64,000 nt of DNA from Erpobdella octoculata (taxonomy: Eukaryota > Annelida > Clitellata > Hirudinida > Erpobdellidae). Where the stretch lies: positions 6,716,091 to 6,780,090 of the forward strand of contig OZ022242.1 of NCBI GenBank assembly GCA_963978895.1, in the 5' to 3' direction. Under the pieces are notes generated by a model, which worked only from the letters and a program-made list of their open reading frames with translations, ran no database searches and was not told the origin of the DNA. Below are positions 22,554-53,185 of this stretch, in pieces. The position numbers and the translations under genes were made by a program. How positions within the stretch are numbered: the first letter of the stretch is position 1; each line of letters starts with the position of its first letter.

Positions 22554-24153
22554 CTTTAATCTGATAAATAATTAGAAAATACATAGATTTCTGTATACAA
22601 GTATATATAATTTCTAATAACAATTTTAGTTTTGTTAGTAAATGAACTTATTTTATGTAAACAAAATTAAATTCAAATTATTTATAAATTTCTTATATCT
22701 AGTCTATGCCTACTAAAAGCTGCCCTTGGAAAATATTGATAATAAATTAAAAGATGCATATTATTTATTATGTTACATTCATTGAAAAGGTTTTAGCCAA
22801 CCTAACAGCATTTTATTTTAAATCTAATTGCTAAATTCTTTTACTGTTTCTTGTGATATCTGCCATATAAATTAAAAAAACCCTTTTTAATAAATAACTT
22901 CCTCCTCTGTGATTGCTCAAATTTATTTTCCTGTTTTTTTGCTAATAAGTAGAAAATTGGAAAACAATAAAACATTTTTATAACAACATAACAACCATAA
23001 TAAAACACGGAAACTAAAATTAAACATCTTCAAAAATAAAGCTTTAAAATAATAATTTGTCAAAGTCTACTTACTTCGAAGAAAAAAACGGGAGAAGAAA
23101 ATTGATTGACAGAACACTAGAACAGGCTTTTTGAGACTACGACAGGCTCTGCTAATTCAAAACAAAATTGCAAAAGTGTTTGTTAAAAAAAACCACTGAA
23201 ATTAAAATTTTTGACTTAAAAGCACAAATAACTGCAAAAATATAGTCTGCGAAAGAGCTGACAACCTTCTGTGGTCCTCAACTTCCGACCTTTAATCCTG
23301 AACTTAACCGTGACCCAGACTGCTATTTTTAGCATAAGTGGTAAAGTACAAAAATTAAATTAAAACTCTGAACATTTCAAAGTTATTTTTTATTACAAAA
23401 CGCACTTAATTTTTAATAAAAGAAACTGTGTGATAAAATGAATGGTCATTTTTTTTTATAAATACTCACCACCCACTTTACTGAAAATCCATGTGTAGTT
23501 TCTTTCCGAAAAAGCTGGGAGCTGAGAACCGGGGGAAGGGGGAAGGGGTAGTTGTAGGTATTTTTAATCATTTTATTTTCAATCGCAATCATTTTCCAAA
23601 AAACTGGGCTGTCTACTCAAAAAATTCTAATTGATACTCTGGTGGGGATGCATCCCCCTTCTCCCTGGATCCGTCCCTTTCAGCGGGTACGGGTCGGGTA
23701 TACGGATAAAGCATAAACAGGTACGGGTATACGGTATAATTTTTATTGTTTTCTTAAAAGAAAGTAAGTGCCAATAATATTAAAATTAAGTAGTTTATTA
23801 TGTGACCCATGTTGTTTCGTTGCTTTTCAGCTTTATCTATTATGAAGCTATAATAAAAACAACTACGACAACCAACAACATAGCTTATCTTGCCAGTATT
23901 AAATATAAAACATTGCAGTCTTTTTGCAACAATTGAAGCGCTTCGATGATGCAAACAAGAAAATTAGTGTTGAGAAGGAGGAGAACTACATTTTGGTAAG
24001 AACGGTTTTGCAGATGGAAGATCAGAAGTACAGAGATGTCCTTGCTGGCAAAAGATGCGAAAACAAGTGTCTCTCTCATAGCTCAACTCGCCACTGTGCT
24101 GCTTCTACTGTTCTTTATCCGCCATATTGTAGTCGAAAATGGGTGAAGCATAG
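22554..24153. other. PCCB upstream region and AT-rich intergenic sequence
   Basis: It contains the presumed 5' UTR and promoter of PCCB. A segment near 23500-23570 (pattern AAAGCTG...GAACCGGGGGAAGG...GTAGGTA) resembles 55360-55410 and, more loosely, 61675-61710, and is probably a dispersed repeat. I see no exon-like coding. Confidence 0.4.
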
Positions 24154-24161
24154 ACTTATAC

Positions 24162-25006
24162 CAGAGATGTAGTACTTGGTACTCGTACTCGTACTCGAGT
24201 ACAACTCGAGTACCGTTTTCAAGTACTCGTACTCGTACTTGTACTCGGAACCTTGGTACTCGTACTCGTACTCGTACTCGTTATTTCACTAAGTACTCGT
24301 ACTCGTACTCGCATATGTGACACCTTCTCTAAAAAAAGTTTGCTTGTTTACTAAACAGTTGTTTGGGATAATATTTCGTTTATACTTGCTGAACTCTAGT
24401 ATACAGAGATGTTGTACTTGGTACTCGTACTCGTACCGTTCATCTGGGTCACCCCCACCAGCCAAAAAGACAAAGTTGTTTCACAAGTATTCATCGACGT
24501 TAGATGACACCTCCCTTAATGTCGATGCACAGTTGACCAGATATCTTGAGATGAGGATCACTGGTGATGGGAATGATGCACTAACGTTTCGGCAGAATCG
24601 TTCCAGTGACCTTGACAAACTGTATCACCCAGCACTTCGTGTCTTAAGTATTCCAGCTTCAAGTTCACCAGTAGAACGTGTGTTCACTGTGTTCAGCCAC
24701 GGCGGAATAATTGTAAGACCCCCTAGGGCTAAGATGTCGGACTCTAAATTGTCGTCGCTAATTTTTCTGAAATGTAACAGTTTTTTTATGTAGAATAAAC
24801 TATTATTTTGTTGACTTTAAAAAGTACTCGAAAAGTACTCGCTAAAAATTTCTTGTACTCGTACTCGTACTTGTACTCGAGACCTCAGTACTCGTACTCG
24901 TACTCGATAACTTGATACCATGGTACTCGTACTCGTACTCGTACTCGATACCATAGTACTCGTACTCGTACTCGTACTCGGACCATAAGTACTCGCAACA
25001 TCTCTG
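24162..25006 (+). mobile_element. hAT element with perfect 8-bp target duplication
   Basis: Inverted termini CAGAGATGTAGTAC (24162) and the right end GCAACATCTCTG (to 25006) are flanked by the identical 8-mer ACTTATAC at 24154-24161 and 25007-25014. Both subterminal regions are tandem TACTCG arrays (24179-24310 and 24825-24995). A second internal left-type terminus, CAGAGATGTTGTACTTGG, sits at 24404, so the element looks nested or rearranged. A C-terminal transposase fragment lies between (separate entry). The 845-bp length and missing catalytic domain make it non-autonomous. Confidence 0.88.
24440..24793 (+). pseudogene. hAT transposase C-terminal dimerisation fragment
   Basis: The frame encodes a fragment with LDKLYHPALRVLSIPASSS, PVERVFTVFSHGGIIVRPPR and LSSLIFLKCN before a stop at 24793. 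The pattern L.IPASS.PVERVFS..G.I..P.R..L....L..LI.LK.N is the hAT-family C-terminal dimerisation domain. N-terminal zinc finger and catalytic parts are absent. The KKTK-like stretch upstream suggests an internal deletion joined distant parts of the old gene. The frame is open, so the copy may be fairly young. Confidence 0.8.
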
Positions 25007-25014
25007 ACTTATAC

Positions 25015-26159
25015 TACATATATATCCAGACATGCAATTCATGCAAATTGCGCGATGCAAGTTAAGATGGCCTTTTCACTAGGGCCAAGGCTGGGTATAA
25101 AAAAATATATCCTGATTCACTTGACCAATCCATTTTTTTTAAATATTTGAAACAAATTTTTTTGGTAATTTTAAAGCAAAAAAAATATTCTAAAGATTGC
25201 TGTGCTTGTGGTATAAACCTAAAACGCGTTGATCACGTGGTACTAGGGCCATAAAATTTCGCCTTAATTTGTCCTCGCTACTTACTATAGGCACATACGG
25301 TGCATTGCGTGTCTAGGTATATATAGTGTAAGTCTATGGGGTGAAGTTACTCGTATTCGAAGGGTTGGGGGTTGATTACTCCCCAGATGGGCGTAAGAAG
25401 AAAAAATTCCTTAGGAATTTTTGTGGAATATTTGAGTATTTTTGCGTTTTTTGGAAGTTTTGCGTACTTCGAAATTTTTGCGTAAGTTGGAATTTTTCGG
25501 AAATTTTTGGAATTTTTTGGAATTGTCTGAAAATTTTTAAAATTTCTTGGAATTTTTCTGGAATTTGTTTTGCATTTTAATTATTTTGTTTATTTTTGTT
25601 GGTTTTTTGGGCTTTTTTACAACGATAAACTATTTAAGTAAAGCTTTTATCAAGTTACACGTTTATTGAGAACCGTTGAGAAAATGAAAAGAAAGAAGTA
25701 GAATTGTAAGGATAATTGGTTTCATTCAAACATAGAAGATGGAATGAATGAACATTTTGTTTCATGTCAAAGGTCAACTGGATTTGTAAATCTCGAAGAT
25801 AATGAGAAAATTTTTTCCCATTTGATCCGAACAAGCAGACACAACCGTGAAAAGAAAGGGTGCAAATGATTTTTTTGTAATATAATTTCAAAGGCTGCAA
25901 AGTGATGTTTTTTCCTTGCAAAGGATGTCTGCACCCTTTTCTTTTTCTATCCTAGCAGGCTACCGACCTGAGTGTAGGAGGAAAGTAGACGTGAATTTGC
26001 GTCATCCGATCGACAGTGCCATATTTTAAAATTTGGTTTAAATACTTTTAAATTTTTGTTTAAAAAATCTTAATAATTTTGGGAATTTTTCCATATTTTT
26101 GAAATATTCTGGGTTTTTTGGAACTTTTTTTATTATTTTTGTGTAAATTACAAGGATGT
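25015..26159. other. AT-rich intergenic sequence with a GAATTTTT-rich run
   Basis: About 25400-25580 is a low-complexity run of GGAATTTTT-like motifs. The rest is unique-looking AT-rich sequence. No exon is recognised. Confidence 0.4.
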
Positions 26160-29100
26160 ACGAGGAATATTTTCAAACACTAAACTTAACCCTAACAACA
26201 CAACTTACCCTGATCATAACAACAAACCCTAACCCTAACTACAGACCTTAACACCAAAGCCTAACCCTAACAACACACCCTAACACCAAACCCTAACCCT
26301 AACTCTAACCCTAACACCAAACCCTAAACCTAACAGCAAACCTAACCCTAACCCTAACACCATACCCCAACCCTAACTACAAACACTAACCCTAACCCTA
26401 ATAACAAACCTTACACTAACTCTAACAACAAAACTTACCCTGACCCTAACAACAAACCCTAACCCTAACCCTAACACGATACCCCAACCCTAACTACAAA
26501 CACTAACCCTAACCCTAATAACAAACCTTACCCTAACTCTAACAACAAAACTTACCCTGACCCTAACAACAAACCCTAACCCTAACCCTAACACCAAAGC
26601 CTAACCCTAACAACAAACCCTAACCCTTACCCTGCTAGGGTGTACGAGGAATTTTTGAGTGGGCAACCCATCCCACGTATTTATCACAACATCTATTTAT
26701 TAACAACAGAACCTAGCCCTAACTCTAACCCAAACACCAAACCCTAAACCTAACAGCAAACCTAACCCTAACCCTAGCACCATACCCCAACCCTAACTAC
26801 AAACACTAACCCTAACCCTAATAACAAACCTTACCCTAACAACAAAACTTACCCTGACCCTAACAACAAACCCTAACCCTAACACCAAAGCCTAACCCTA
26901 ACACCAAAGCCTAACCCTAACATCAAAGCCTAACCCTAACAAATACCCTAACCCTTACCCTGCTAGGGTGTACGAGGAATTTTTTGTGGGCAGCCCATCC
27001 CACGTATTTATCACAACATCTATTTATTAACACCAAAGCCTAACCCTAACAACAGACCCTAACACCAAACCCTAACCCTAACTCTAACCCAAACACCAAA
27101 CCCTAAACCTAACAGCAAACCTAACCCTAAACCTAACAGCAAACCTAACCCTAACCCTAACACCATACCCCAAACCTAACTACAAACACTAACCCTAACC
27201 CTAATAACAAACCTTACCCTAACCCTAACAACAAAACTTACCCTGACCCTAACAACAAACCCTAACCCTAACCCTAACACCAAAGCCTAACCCTAACAAC
27301 AAACCCTAACCCTTACCCTGCTAGGGTGTACGAGGAATTTTTGAGTGGGCAACCCATCCCACGTATTTATCACAACATCTATGCTATCATAACAAGTGAT
27401 ACATCTGTTACAATCAATGAACCTTAACCCTAACAACAGAACCTAACCCTAACCCTAAACCTAATAGCAAACATAACCCTAACCCTAACCCTAACACCAT
27501 ACCCCAACCCTTACTACAAACACTAACCCTAAACCTAATAACAAACCTTACCCTAACAACAAAACTTACCCTGACCCTAACAACCAACCCTAACCCTAAC
27601 CCTAACACCAAAGCCTAACCCTAACACCAAAGCCTAACCCTAACATCAAAGCCTAACCCTAACACCAAAGCCTAACCCTAACACCAAAGCCTAACCCTAA
27701 CACCAAATCCTAACCCTAACACCAAAGCCTAACCCTAACACCAAAGCCTAACCCTAACACCAAAGCCTAACCCTAACACCAAAGCCTAACCCAAATAAAA
27801 ACCCTAACCCTTACCCTGCTAGGGTGTACGAGGAATTTTTTGAGTGGGCAACCCATCCCACGTATTTATCACAACATCTATGCTATCATAACAAGTGATA
27901 CATCTGTTACAATCAATGAACATATACTGCTCCGCCAGCAAAGAAACCACAAAATGATTTGCCAAATTCAAACTCCAAGGATTCAAAGGATGCTGAAGAA
28001 TAGATGACGACAAAGATGTCGACAGCTACTCTAACCCAACCCTAGCACCAAACCTTAACCCTAACAACAAACCCTAATCCTAACTCTAACCCAAACACCA
28101 AACCCTTAACCTAACAGCAAACCTTAACCCTAACCCTAACTTCAAACACTAACCGTAACCCAAACAACAAAACTTACCCTGATCATAACAACAAACCCTA
28201 ACCCTAACCTTAACACCAAAGCCTAACCCTAACCTTAACACCAAAGCCTAACCCAAACACCAAAGCCTAACCCTAACAACAGACCTTAACACCAAAGCCT
28301 AACCCTAACAACAGACCCTAACACCAAAGCCTAACCCTAAAAACAAACCCTAACACCAAAGACTAACCCTAACAACAAACCCTAACCTTTACCCTGCTAG
28401 GGTGTACGAGGAATTTTTGAGTGGGCAACCCATCCCACGTATTTATCACAACATCTATGCTATCATAACAAGTGATACATCTGTTACAATCAATGAACAT
28501 ATACTGCTCCGCCAGCAAAGAAACCTCAAAATGATTTGCCAAATTCAAACTCCAAGGATTCAAAGGATGCTGAAGAATAGATGACGACAAAGATGCCGAC
28601 ACCTTGACGAAGTCGACAGCTACTCTAACCCAACCCAAGCACCAAACCTTAACCCTAACAACAGAACCTAACCCTAACCCTAAACCTAATAGCAAACATA
28701 ACCCTAACCCTAACCCTAACACCATACCCCAACCCTTACTACAAACACTAACCCTAAACCTAATAACAAACCTTACCCTAACAACAAAACTTACCCTGAC
28801 CCTAACAACCAACCCTAACCCTAACCCTAACACCAAAGCCTAACCCTAACACCAAAGCCTAACCCTAACACCAAAGCCTAACCCTAACACCAAATCCTAA
28901 CCCTAACACCAAAGCCTAACCCTAACACCAAAGCCTAACCCTAACACCAAAGCCTAACCCTAACACCAAAGCCTAACCCTAACACCAAAGCCTAACCCAA
29001 ATAAAAACCCTAACCCTTACCCTGCTAGGGTGTACGAGGAATTTTTTGAGTGGGCAACCCATCCCACGTATTTATCACAACATCTATGCTATCATAACAA

Positions 29101-31545
29101 GTGATACATCTGTTACAATCAATGAACATATACTGCTCCGCCAGCAAAGAAACCACAAAATGATTTGCCAAATTCAAACTCCAAGGATTCAAAGGATGCT
29201 GAAGAATAGATGACGACAAAGATGTCGACAGCTACTCTAACCCAACCCTAGCACCAAACCTTAACCCTAACAACAAACCCTAATCCTAACTCTAACCCAA
29301 ACACCAAACCCTTAACCTAACAGCAAACCTTAACCCTAACCCTAACTTCAAACACTAACCGTAACCCAAACAACAAAACTTACCCTGATCATAACAACAA
29401 ACCCTAACCCTAACCTTAACACCAAAGCCTAACCCGAACCTTAACACCAAAGCCTAACCCAAACACCAAAGCCTAACCCTAACAACAGACCTTAACACCA
29501 AAGCCTAACCCTAACAACAGACCCTAACCAAAGCCTAACCCTAAAAACAAACCCTAACACCAAAGACTAACCCAAACAACAAACCCTAACCTTTACCCTG
29601 CTAGGGTGTACGAGGAATTTTTTGAGTGGGAAACCCACCCCACATATTTATCACAACATCTATGCTATCATAACAAGTGATACATCTGTTACAATCAATT
29701 AACATATACTGCTCCGCCAGCAAAGAAACCTCAAAATGATTTGCCAAATTCAAACTCCAAGGATTCAGAGGATGCTGAAGAATAGATGACGACAAAGATG
29801 CCGATACCTATGACGAAGTCGAAAACTACTCTAACCCAACCCTAGCCTTAAACCCTAACCTTAACAACAAACCATAACCCTAACTCTAACCCAAACACCA
29901 ACCCCTAAATCTAACAGCAAACCTAACCCTAACCCTAACACCATAGCCTAACCCTAACTACAAACACTAACCCTAACCCTAATAATAAACCTTGCCCTAA
30001 CCCTAACAACAAAACTTACCCTGACCCTAACAACAAACCCTAACCCTAACCCTAACACCAAAGCCTAACCCTAACACCAAAGCCTAACCCTAACACCAAA
30101 GCCTAACCCTAACAACAAACCCTAACCCTTACCCTGCTAAAGTGTACGAGGAATGTTTTGAGTGGGCAACCCATCCCACGTATTTATCACAACATCTATG
30201 CTATCATAACATATGATACATCTGTTACAATCAATGAACATATACTGCTCCGCCAGCAAAGAAACCTCAAAAATGATTTGCCAAAATCAAACTCCAGGAT
30301 TCAGAGGATGCTGAAGAATAGATGACGACAAAGATGCCGATACCTATGACGAAGTCGAAAGCTACTCTTACCCAACCCTAGCACCAAACCCTAACCCTAA
30401 CATTAAACCATAACCCTAACTCTAACCCAAAAACCAAACCCTAAACCTTACAGCAAACCTTAACCATAACCCTAACACCATACCCTAACCCTAACTACAA
30501 ACACTAACCTAACCCTAACAACAGACCTTACCCTAACCCTAACAACAAAACCTACCCTGATCATAACCACAAACCCTAACCCTAACCTTAACACCAAAGC
30601 CTAACCCTAACACCAAAGCCTAGCCCTAACTACAGACCTTAACACCAAAGCCTAACCCTAAAAACTGACCTTAACACCAAACCCTAACCCTAACTCTAAC
30701 CCAAACACCAAACCCTAAACCTAACAGCAAACCTTAACCATAACCCTAACACCATACCCTAACCCTAACCCTAACCCTAACTACAAACACTGACCCTAAC
30801 CCTAACAACAGACCTTACCCTAACCCTAACAACAAAACATTCCCTGACCCTAACAACAAACATTAACCCTAACAACAAAACTTACCCTAACCCTAACACC
30901 AAACCCTAAACTAATTGCAAACCTTAACCCTAACCCTATATACAAACACTAACCGTAACCCTAACAAAAAACTTACCATGATCATAACAACAAACCCTAA
31001 CCCTAAACCTAGCCTTAACACCAAAGCCTAACCCTAACAACAGACCCTAACACCAAAGCCTAACCCTAACAACAAACCCTAACACCAAAGCCTAACCCTA
31101 ACAACAAACCCTAACCCTTACCCTGCTAGGGTGTACGAGGAATTTTTTGAGTGGGCAACCCATCCCACGTATTTATCACAACATCTATGCTATCATAACC
31201 CTAAACCTAACAGCAAACCTTAACCATAACCCTAACACCATACCCTAACCCTAACTACAAACACTAACCCTAACCCTAACAACAAACCTTACCCTAACCC
31301 TAACAACAAAACATACCCTGACCCTAACAACAAACCCTAACCCTAACCCTAACGCCAAAGCCTAACCCTAACACCAAAGCCTAAGCCCAACAACAAACCC
31401 TAACCCTTACCCTAACAACAAACTCTAACCCTAACCCTAACACCAAACCCTAACCGTAACAACAAACTCTAACACTAACCCTGACCCTAACAACAAACCC
31501 TAACCTTTACTTTAACTCTAACTCTAACCCTAACCTTAATCAGCA
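26160..31545 (-). repeat. 5.4-kb CCCTAA-type satellite array
   Basis: Dense CCCTAA (TTAGGG on the minus strand) alternates with variants such as CCCTAACACCAAAGCCTAA and CCCTAACAACAAACC. A spacer of up to about 230 bp is embedded nine times (separate entry). A higher-order period of about 1.2 kb is visible: the block around 27420-28625 recurs at about 28645-29836, with spacer copies 27818/29024 and 28396/29600 offset by 1,206 and 1,204 bp. Degeneracy and flanking unique sequence show it is internal, not a chromosome end. Confidence 0.9.
28396..28625 (+). repeat. Coding-like spacer unit of the CCCTAA array (best copy of nine)
   Basis: The spacer starts GCTAGGGTGTACGAGG and recurs at 26634, 26962, 27320, 27818, 28396, 29024, 29600, 30136 and 31125. 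Copies 1, 2, 3 and 9 are truncated at different points and fall straight back into CCCTAA. In this copy the plus strand is open from 28402 to 28584, reading YEEFLSGQPIPRIYHNIYAI and on to LKNR, then stop. Copies at 27818, 29024, 29600 and 30136 gain or change bases near GGAATTTTT(T)GAG that shift this frame. The opposite strand is also open. I do not recognise the peptide; an old captured gene or transposon fragment amplified with the satellite is the likeliest reading. Confidence 0.7.
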
Positions 31546-31715
31546 GTTTGTAGTTTTAAGAAAAAGTTAAGCAAAACATTAAAATTCAATAATATTCTAA
31601 AAGAACTCGCCCCATCGATCACGAGGTTCTTTCCGTTCTAGGACGCTCCGTTTAGGAGATACAGCGGTCTAAAGTTTTGAAAAAAAAAGTTTACCAACAC
31701 TGAAAAATTAATTCA

Positions 31716-32510
31716 TCTATATATAAAGAATATGTCCTGACTGACTGACTGAGACCGACTGATAATCAACGCCGAGCTCAAACGCCTCATCGTAAAAAAT
31801 TGAAATTTGGAACTTATATTACGTTTATAGCATATGCACCAACCTCAAAAGGGATTTTGAAAATTTTGCTCCTGAGGAGATAAAAAAAGAAGATGAACTT
31901 TTCTTTCTAAAAAAACGCATATCTCAAAAACCAAAAATGAGAAAGTTTTGAAATTTTGCATCTAGATTCCTATAAAAAATAAAAAGATACGTATTTCACC
32001 ATTTTTTTGAAAATTTGGTTTCCGGGACCTCAAACGTGGGGTTGAAAATAGAGTTATAGGTTTTTTTTAAGAGTAACTGCTACTCAGAAACTGAAAATTT
32101 TACGGATAAGAAATTAGTATTTAGATACTACTTAAAAAATAAAATTACACATGTTTTACAAATATTTTTTATATTTTGGCTTCCGGGACTACAAATGTAG
32201 ATTAGAGTACTGCACGGACCGGGCCATTCCGTGATTTTAGGGACATCAGACAGGGTGGGCCAAACCTGAAGTCAATCCATGCGGGCCGAGTTTTTTTTAC
32301 CAAGTATTAGAGATTTCAAGTCTGTAAAAACGGGCCGGGCCAGTTCTAAATTAGACGAGCCGAGCCGATCTTGGAATTTTGGTTTATAAAACGGGCCGGG
32401 CCGAGCTGTCGACGGGCTGGGACCCTGGGATGTGAAAAATCGGCCCGTGCAGTACCTACTCTAATATGGATGCACGGTTCAAATTTTTTAATTTCAAGTG
32501 AGCGAAGTTT
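31716..32510 (+). mobile_element. Helitron-like element, copy 1 (3' end decayed)
   Basis: It starts A|TCTATATATAAAGAATATG at 31716, the A|TC 5' rule of Helitrons. It continues CCTGACTGACTGACTG and ATCAACGCCGAGCT, shared with the copy at 56010-57566. Recurring phrases such as TTTGGCTTCCGGGAC are common to both. The end matches copy 2 to AGCGAAG (about 32507), after which the CTAG terminus is lost. No Rep/helicase coding is seen. Confidence 0.7.
32202..32465. mobile_element. GC-rich inverted-repeat element inside Helitron copy 1
   Basis: The ends TTAGAGTACTGCACGG and CCGTGCAGTACCTACTCTAA are inverted repeats of each other apart from a 3-4 base insertion. The interior is rich in GGGCCGGGCC motifs, unlike the AT-rich host. 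The same element sits at the equivalent place in Helitron copy 2 (57304-57506). The superfamily is not determined. Confidence 0.65.
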
Positions 32511-33089
32511 GGAAAATATATAGTTATATAGTCGTATTGTGTTTACCTTAAAAAATTAATTTAAAAAATTATAATTACACTTTAAATTAGTTAACGTTAT
32601 ATACTTCGTTGGCTAAGGCTTCTTTATAGTCGCTAGGTGGCAGTTAAAAACTAAAAAATAGAAAATAAATAACAATTTAAATAATTAAAAACTCGCTTTA
32701 ATAAAATGATTTAAAAAGTACAAAATTAATTTTGCTCATAAAAACGTGAGGCGCTTTTCTTTGTACACATACGGTCGCGACGACTGCGTCCCACGCTTTT
32801 ATGTTTAAAACAAATTTTTTTAAAGCATTTTATTAATTTTTTGCATTATTATTTTCATATTTATTAGAAAATTTCTTATATTTTAAATCCACACATTCTT
32901 GCATACTTCACATATAAAATATTTAAAAGACTGTGGTCAGTGTTTTTCTGTATAATAGACTTATTAACATCAAAAAAGAAATTGCAAGAATAGAAACTGT
33001 CGAATTACAAAACAAATAAATATAGAGAGAGAATGAGGTGTCAAAAACGTTGAAGTTCTAGCATTGAATAAAAAAAAAGTTAACACACA
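32511..33089. other. AT-rich intergenic sequence with a dispersed repeat
   Basis: A stretch around 32850-32950 (pattern AAATTTCTTATATTTTAAATC then AAATATTTAAAAGACTGTGG) recurs at about 50610-50690. Otherwise it is AT-rich and featureless. Confidence 0.45.
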
Positions 33090-34303
33090 GGGGACGTCCA
33101 TTAATTATGTCAACAACTTTTAGGCAATTTTTTACCATCCCCCTCCCCCTTGTCAACAACTGTCAAACTTTCAGTCACCCACCTAACAAAATTATGTCAA
33201 ACAAATTTCACCCTCCCCTCTCCAAAAAAAACAACAAAATAACTAACAATATTTTATACGGCTGGCTTTTGTGCTAAAAATTTAAAAATAGAATTGTACG
33301 TAGCTATTACAAGTTCTACAAATAAATTTTTAATATAGTTTTTTAGTCTTGCGTAACAGATTTCAAATTGACTATAACAACACTTGAACTTCATGTACAA
33401 ATTGAGAATTTATATTCTAGCTTCTAACATCTTCCTATGGGGAATTCAAATGTTCCTCAATTTTTATAATGGGCATAGTGGTTGATTGGTCAATTTCTTG
33501 TGGAATCGATACACACAGATACACACGACAAGTCAACATCATCTTCATCTAACCATTCTGCGCTTAACATCTCTCCATGGGCAATAATTGCTATTAGTTC
33601 TCTCTGTCTTTTGGCAGCCACTCGCTTTGGTCGAATTCTTTGCGGTTGAGGAGCATGTGGTAATTGCCTAGCCCCAAGATCGCATTTGCATTGTCGGTGC
33701 TGTTGAACATGCTTCTTCAACATGACTTGTGAATATAATAATATATGTATATTTATAATGCGCTTTTTAAAGTAAGTCACAAAAGCGCGTCGCGTCAAAT
33801 CATAATTTTAAGAATGGAGTTCAGTCTTAAGCAACTTTCTGAAACCGCCGAGGTCTAACGCTGGATTCCTCAGGTAAGCAGATAGGTTGTTCAAAGCAGC
33901 ATAGAGGTGACAAATTTTGCAGATCCGTTCAAACAACGACTACTGAATGGAAGGACAGTATACAGATCATATGGAAGAATTTTGAATGCCTTTGCCGATC
34001 GAGGAAGCACGTTGTCAAACTGGAAAGACTGAATACAATAGCTTAAAAGTGTGGGATCTTACGGTTTTACCTTACAATTTTAGGTCAATCAATTTTATTT
34101 ATTTAATCTATAGTTAAGTTTGAAGTAGAAATCAAAATACGACACAGTTAACGATTATCTTTTTTGATTTATTAACTCTTGCAAAAAATACATTGCTGAC
34201 GTCAATTTATCTTGAACTCCCCCCTCCCCCATGTCAACAATTGTCAAACTTCTTCAAACCCCCTACCTCCCCTATTTTGTTGACATAATAAATGGATGTC
34301 CCC
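33090..34303. mobile_element. TIR element of undetermined DNA-transposon family
   Basis: The left end GGGGACGTCCATTAATTATG (33090) is the inverse of the right end GGATGTCCCC preceded by TTGTTGACATAATAAAT (to 34303). A CCCCCTCCCCC tract followed by TGTCAACAA lies subterminally on both sides. The flanks share ACA (33087-33089 and 34304-34306), so any duplication is about 3 bp. A minus-strand frame (33798-33490) is Lys/Arg-rich early, with QCKCDLGARQL, and acidic late (EWLDEDDVDLS); it resembles no domain I can name but could be a transposase tail. Confidence 0.7.
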
Positions 34304-34890
34304 ACAGATGGACAGAACGCTACACAAACATCACATTCACTCAACGAGACTCACATGCATCCAACACACTCCAAAGCTGCACACGGGCATACTTGAACGT
34401 TCGCAAAAATTACAAACGCATGAATGAATGAAAGAATGGGCGACACTGAGACCTACATACACACTTCTCACACATATGCATATACACATACACACACATA
34501 GATATATATATATGAATTTATATTGTATACATATATCTAGGCTTCACGTATAAAAACCGTTTGTTTTGCAATACCTGTGCCTTCGGCGTGCCTCCTTCGC
34601 CTTTAAAGATATCTTCTTGAACGTTTCTTTAGCAGAAATTTTACGTAAATGATCGTGTCAACATATTTAAGCGTTGACAAGCAAATGGATAGAAAGAAAG
34701 AATAAGGAGACACGTAGAAATGAATGAAAGCTAAGTGAACGTTTTCTCATTTTTTTAAAACGACGCGATCGGATAAGTGTCTTCTTGAGCTTTCTGAAAT
34801 TTTTTTTTACTGTTGTCGTTGTGATGGAGAATTAGGAGTCATCAGAAATACTGGAAAGTAAAGGTGGGCAAAACATGTTTAAGCTTTCAA
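34304..34890. other. Intergenic sequence, nothing recognised
   Basis: It contains a short CA/TA-rich run near 34480-34520. I see no coding or RNA feature. Confidence 0.4.

Positions 34891-53185
<18,295 letters not shown>

Noticed and set aside
26160..31545. A CRISPR-like array of repeats and spacers
   Set aside because: The repeats are short telomere-like variants with homologous spacers in an animal nuclear genome; there are no cas genes and the spacers are copies of one sequence.
34231..34431. A 66-codon frame at the edge of the TIR element
   Set aside because: It crosses the element's right terminus into flanking DNA and resembles no protein.
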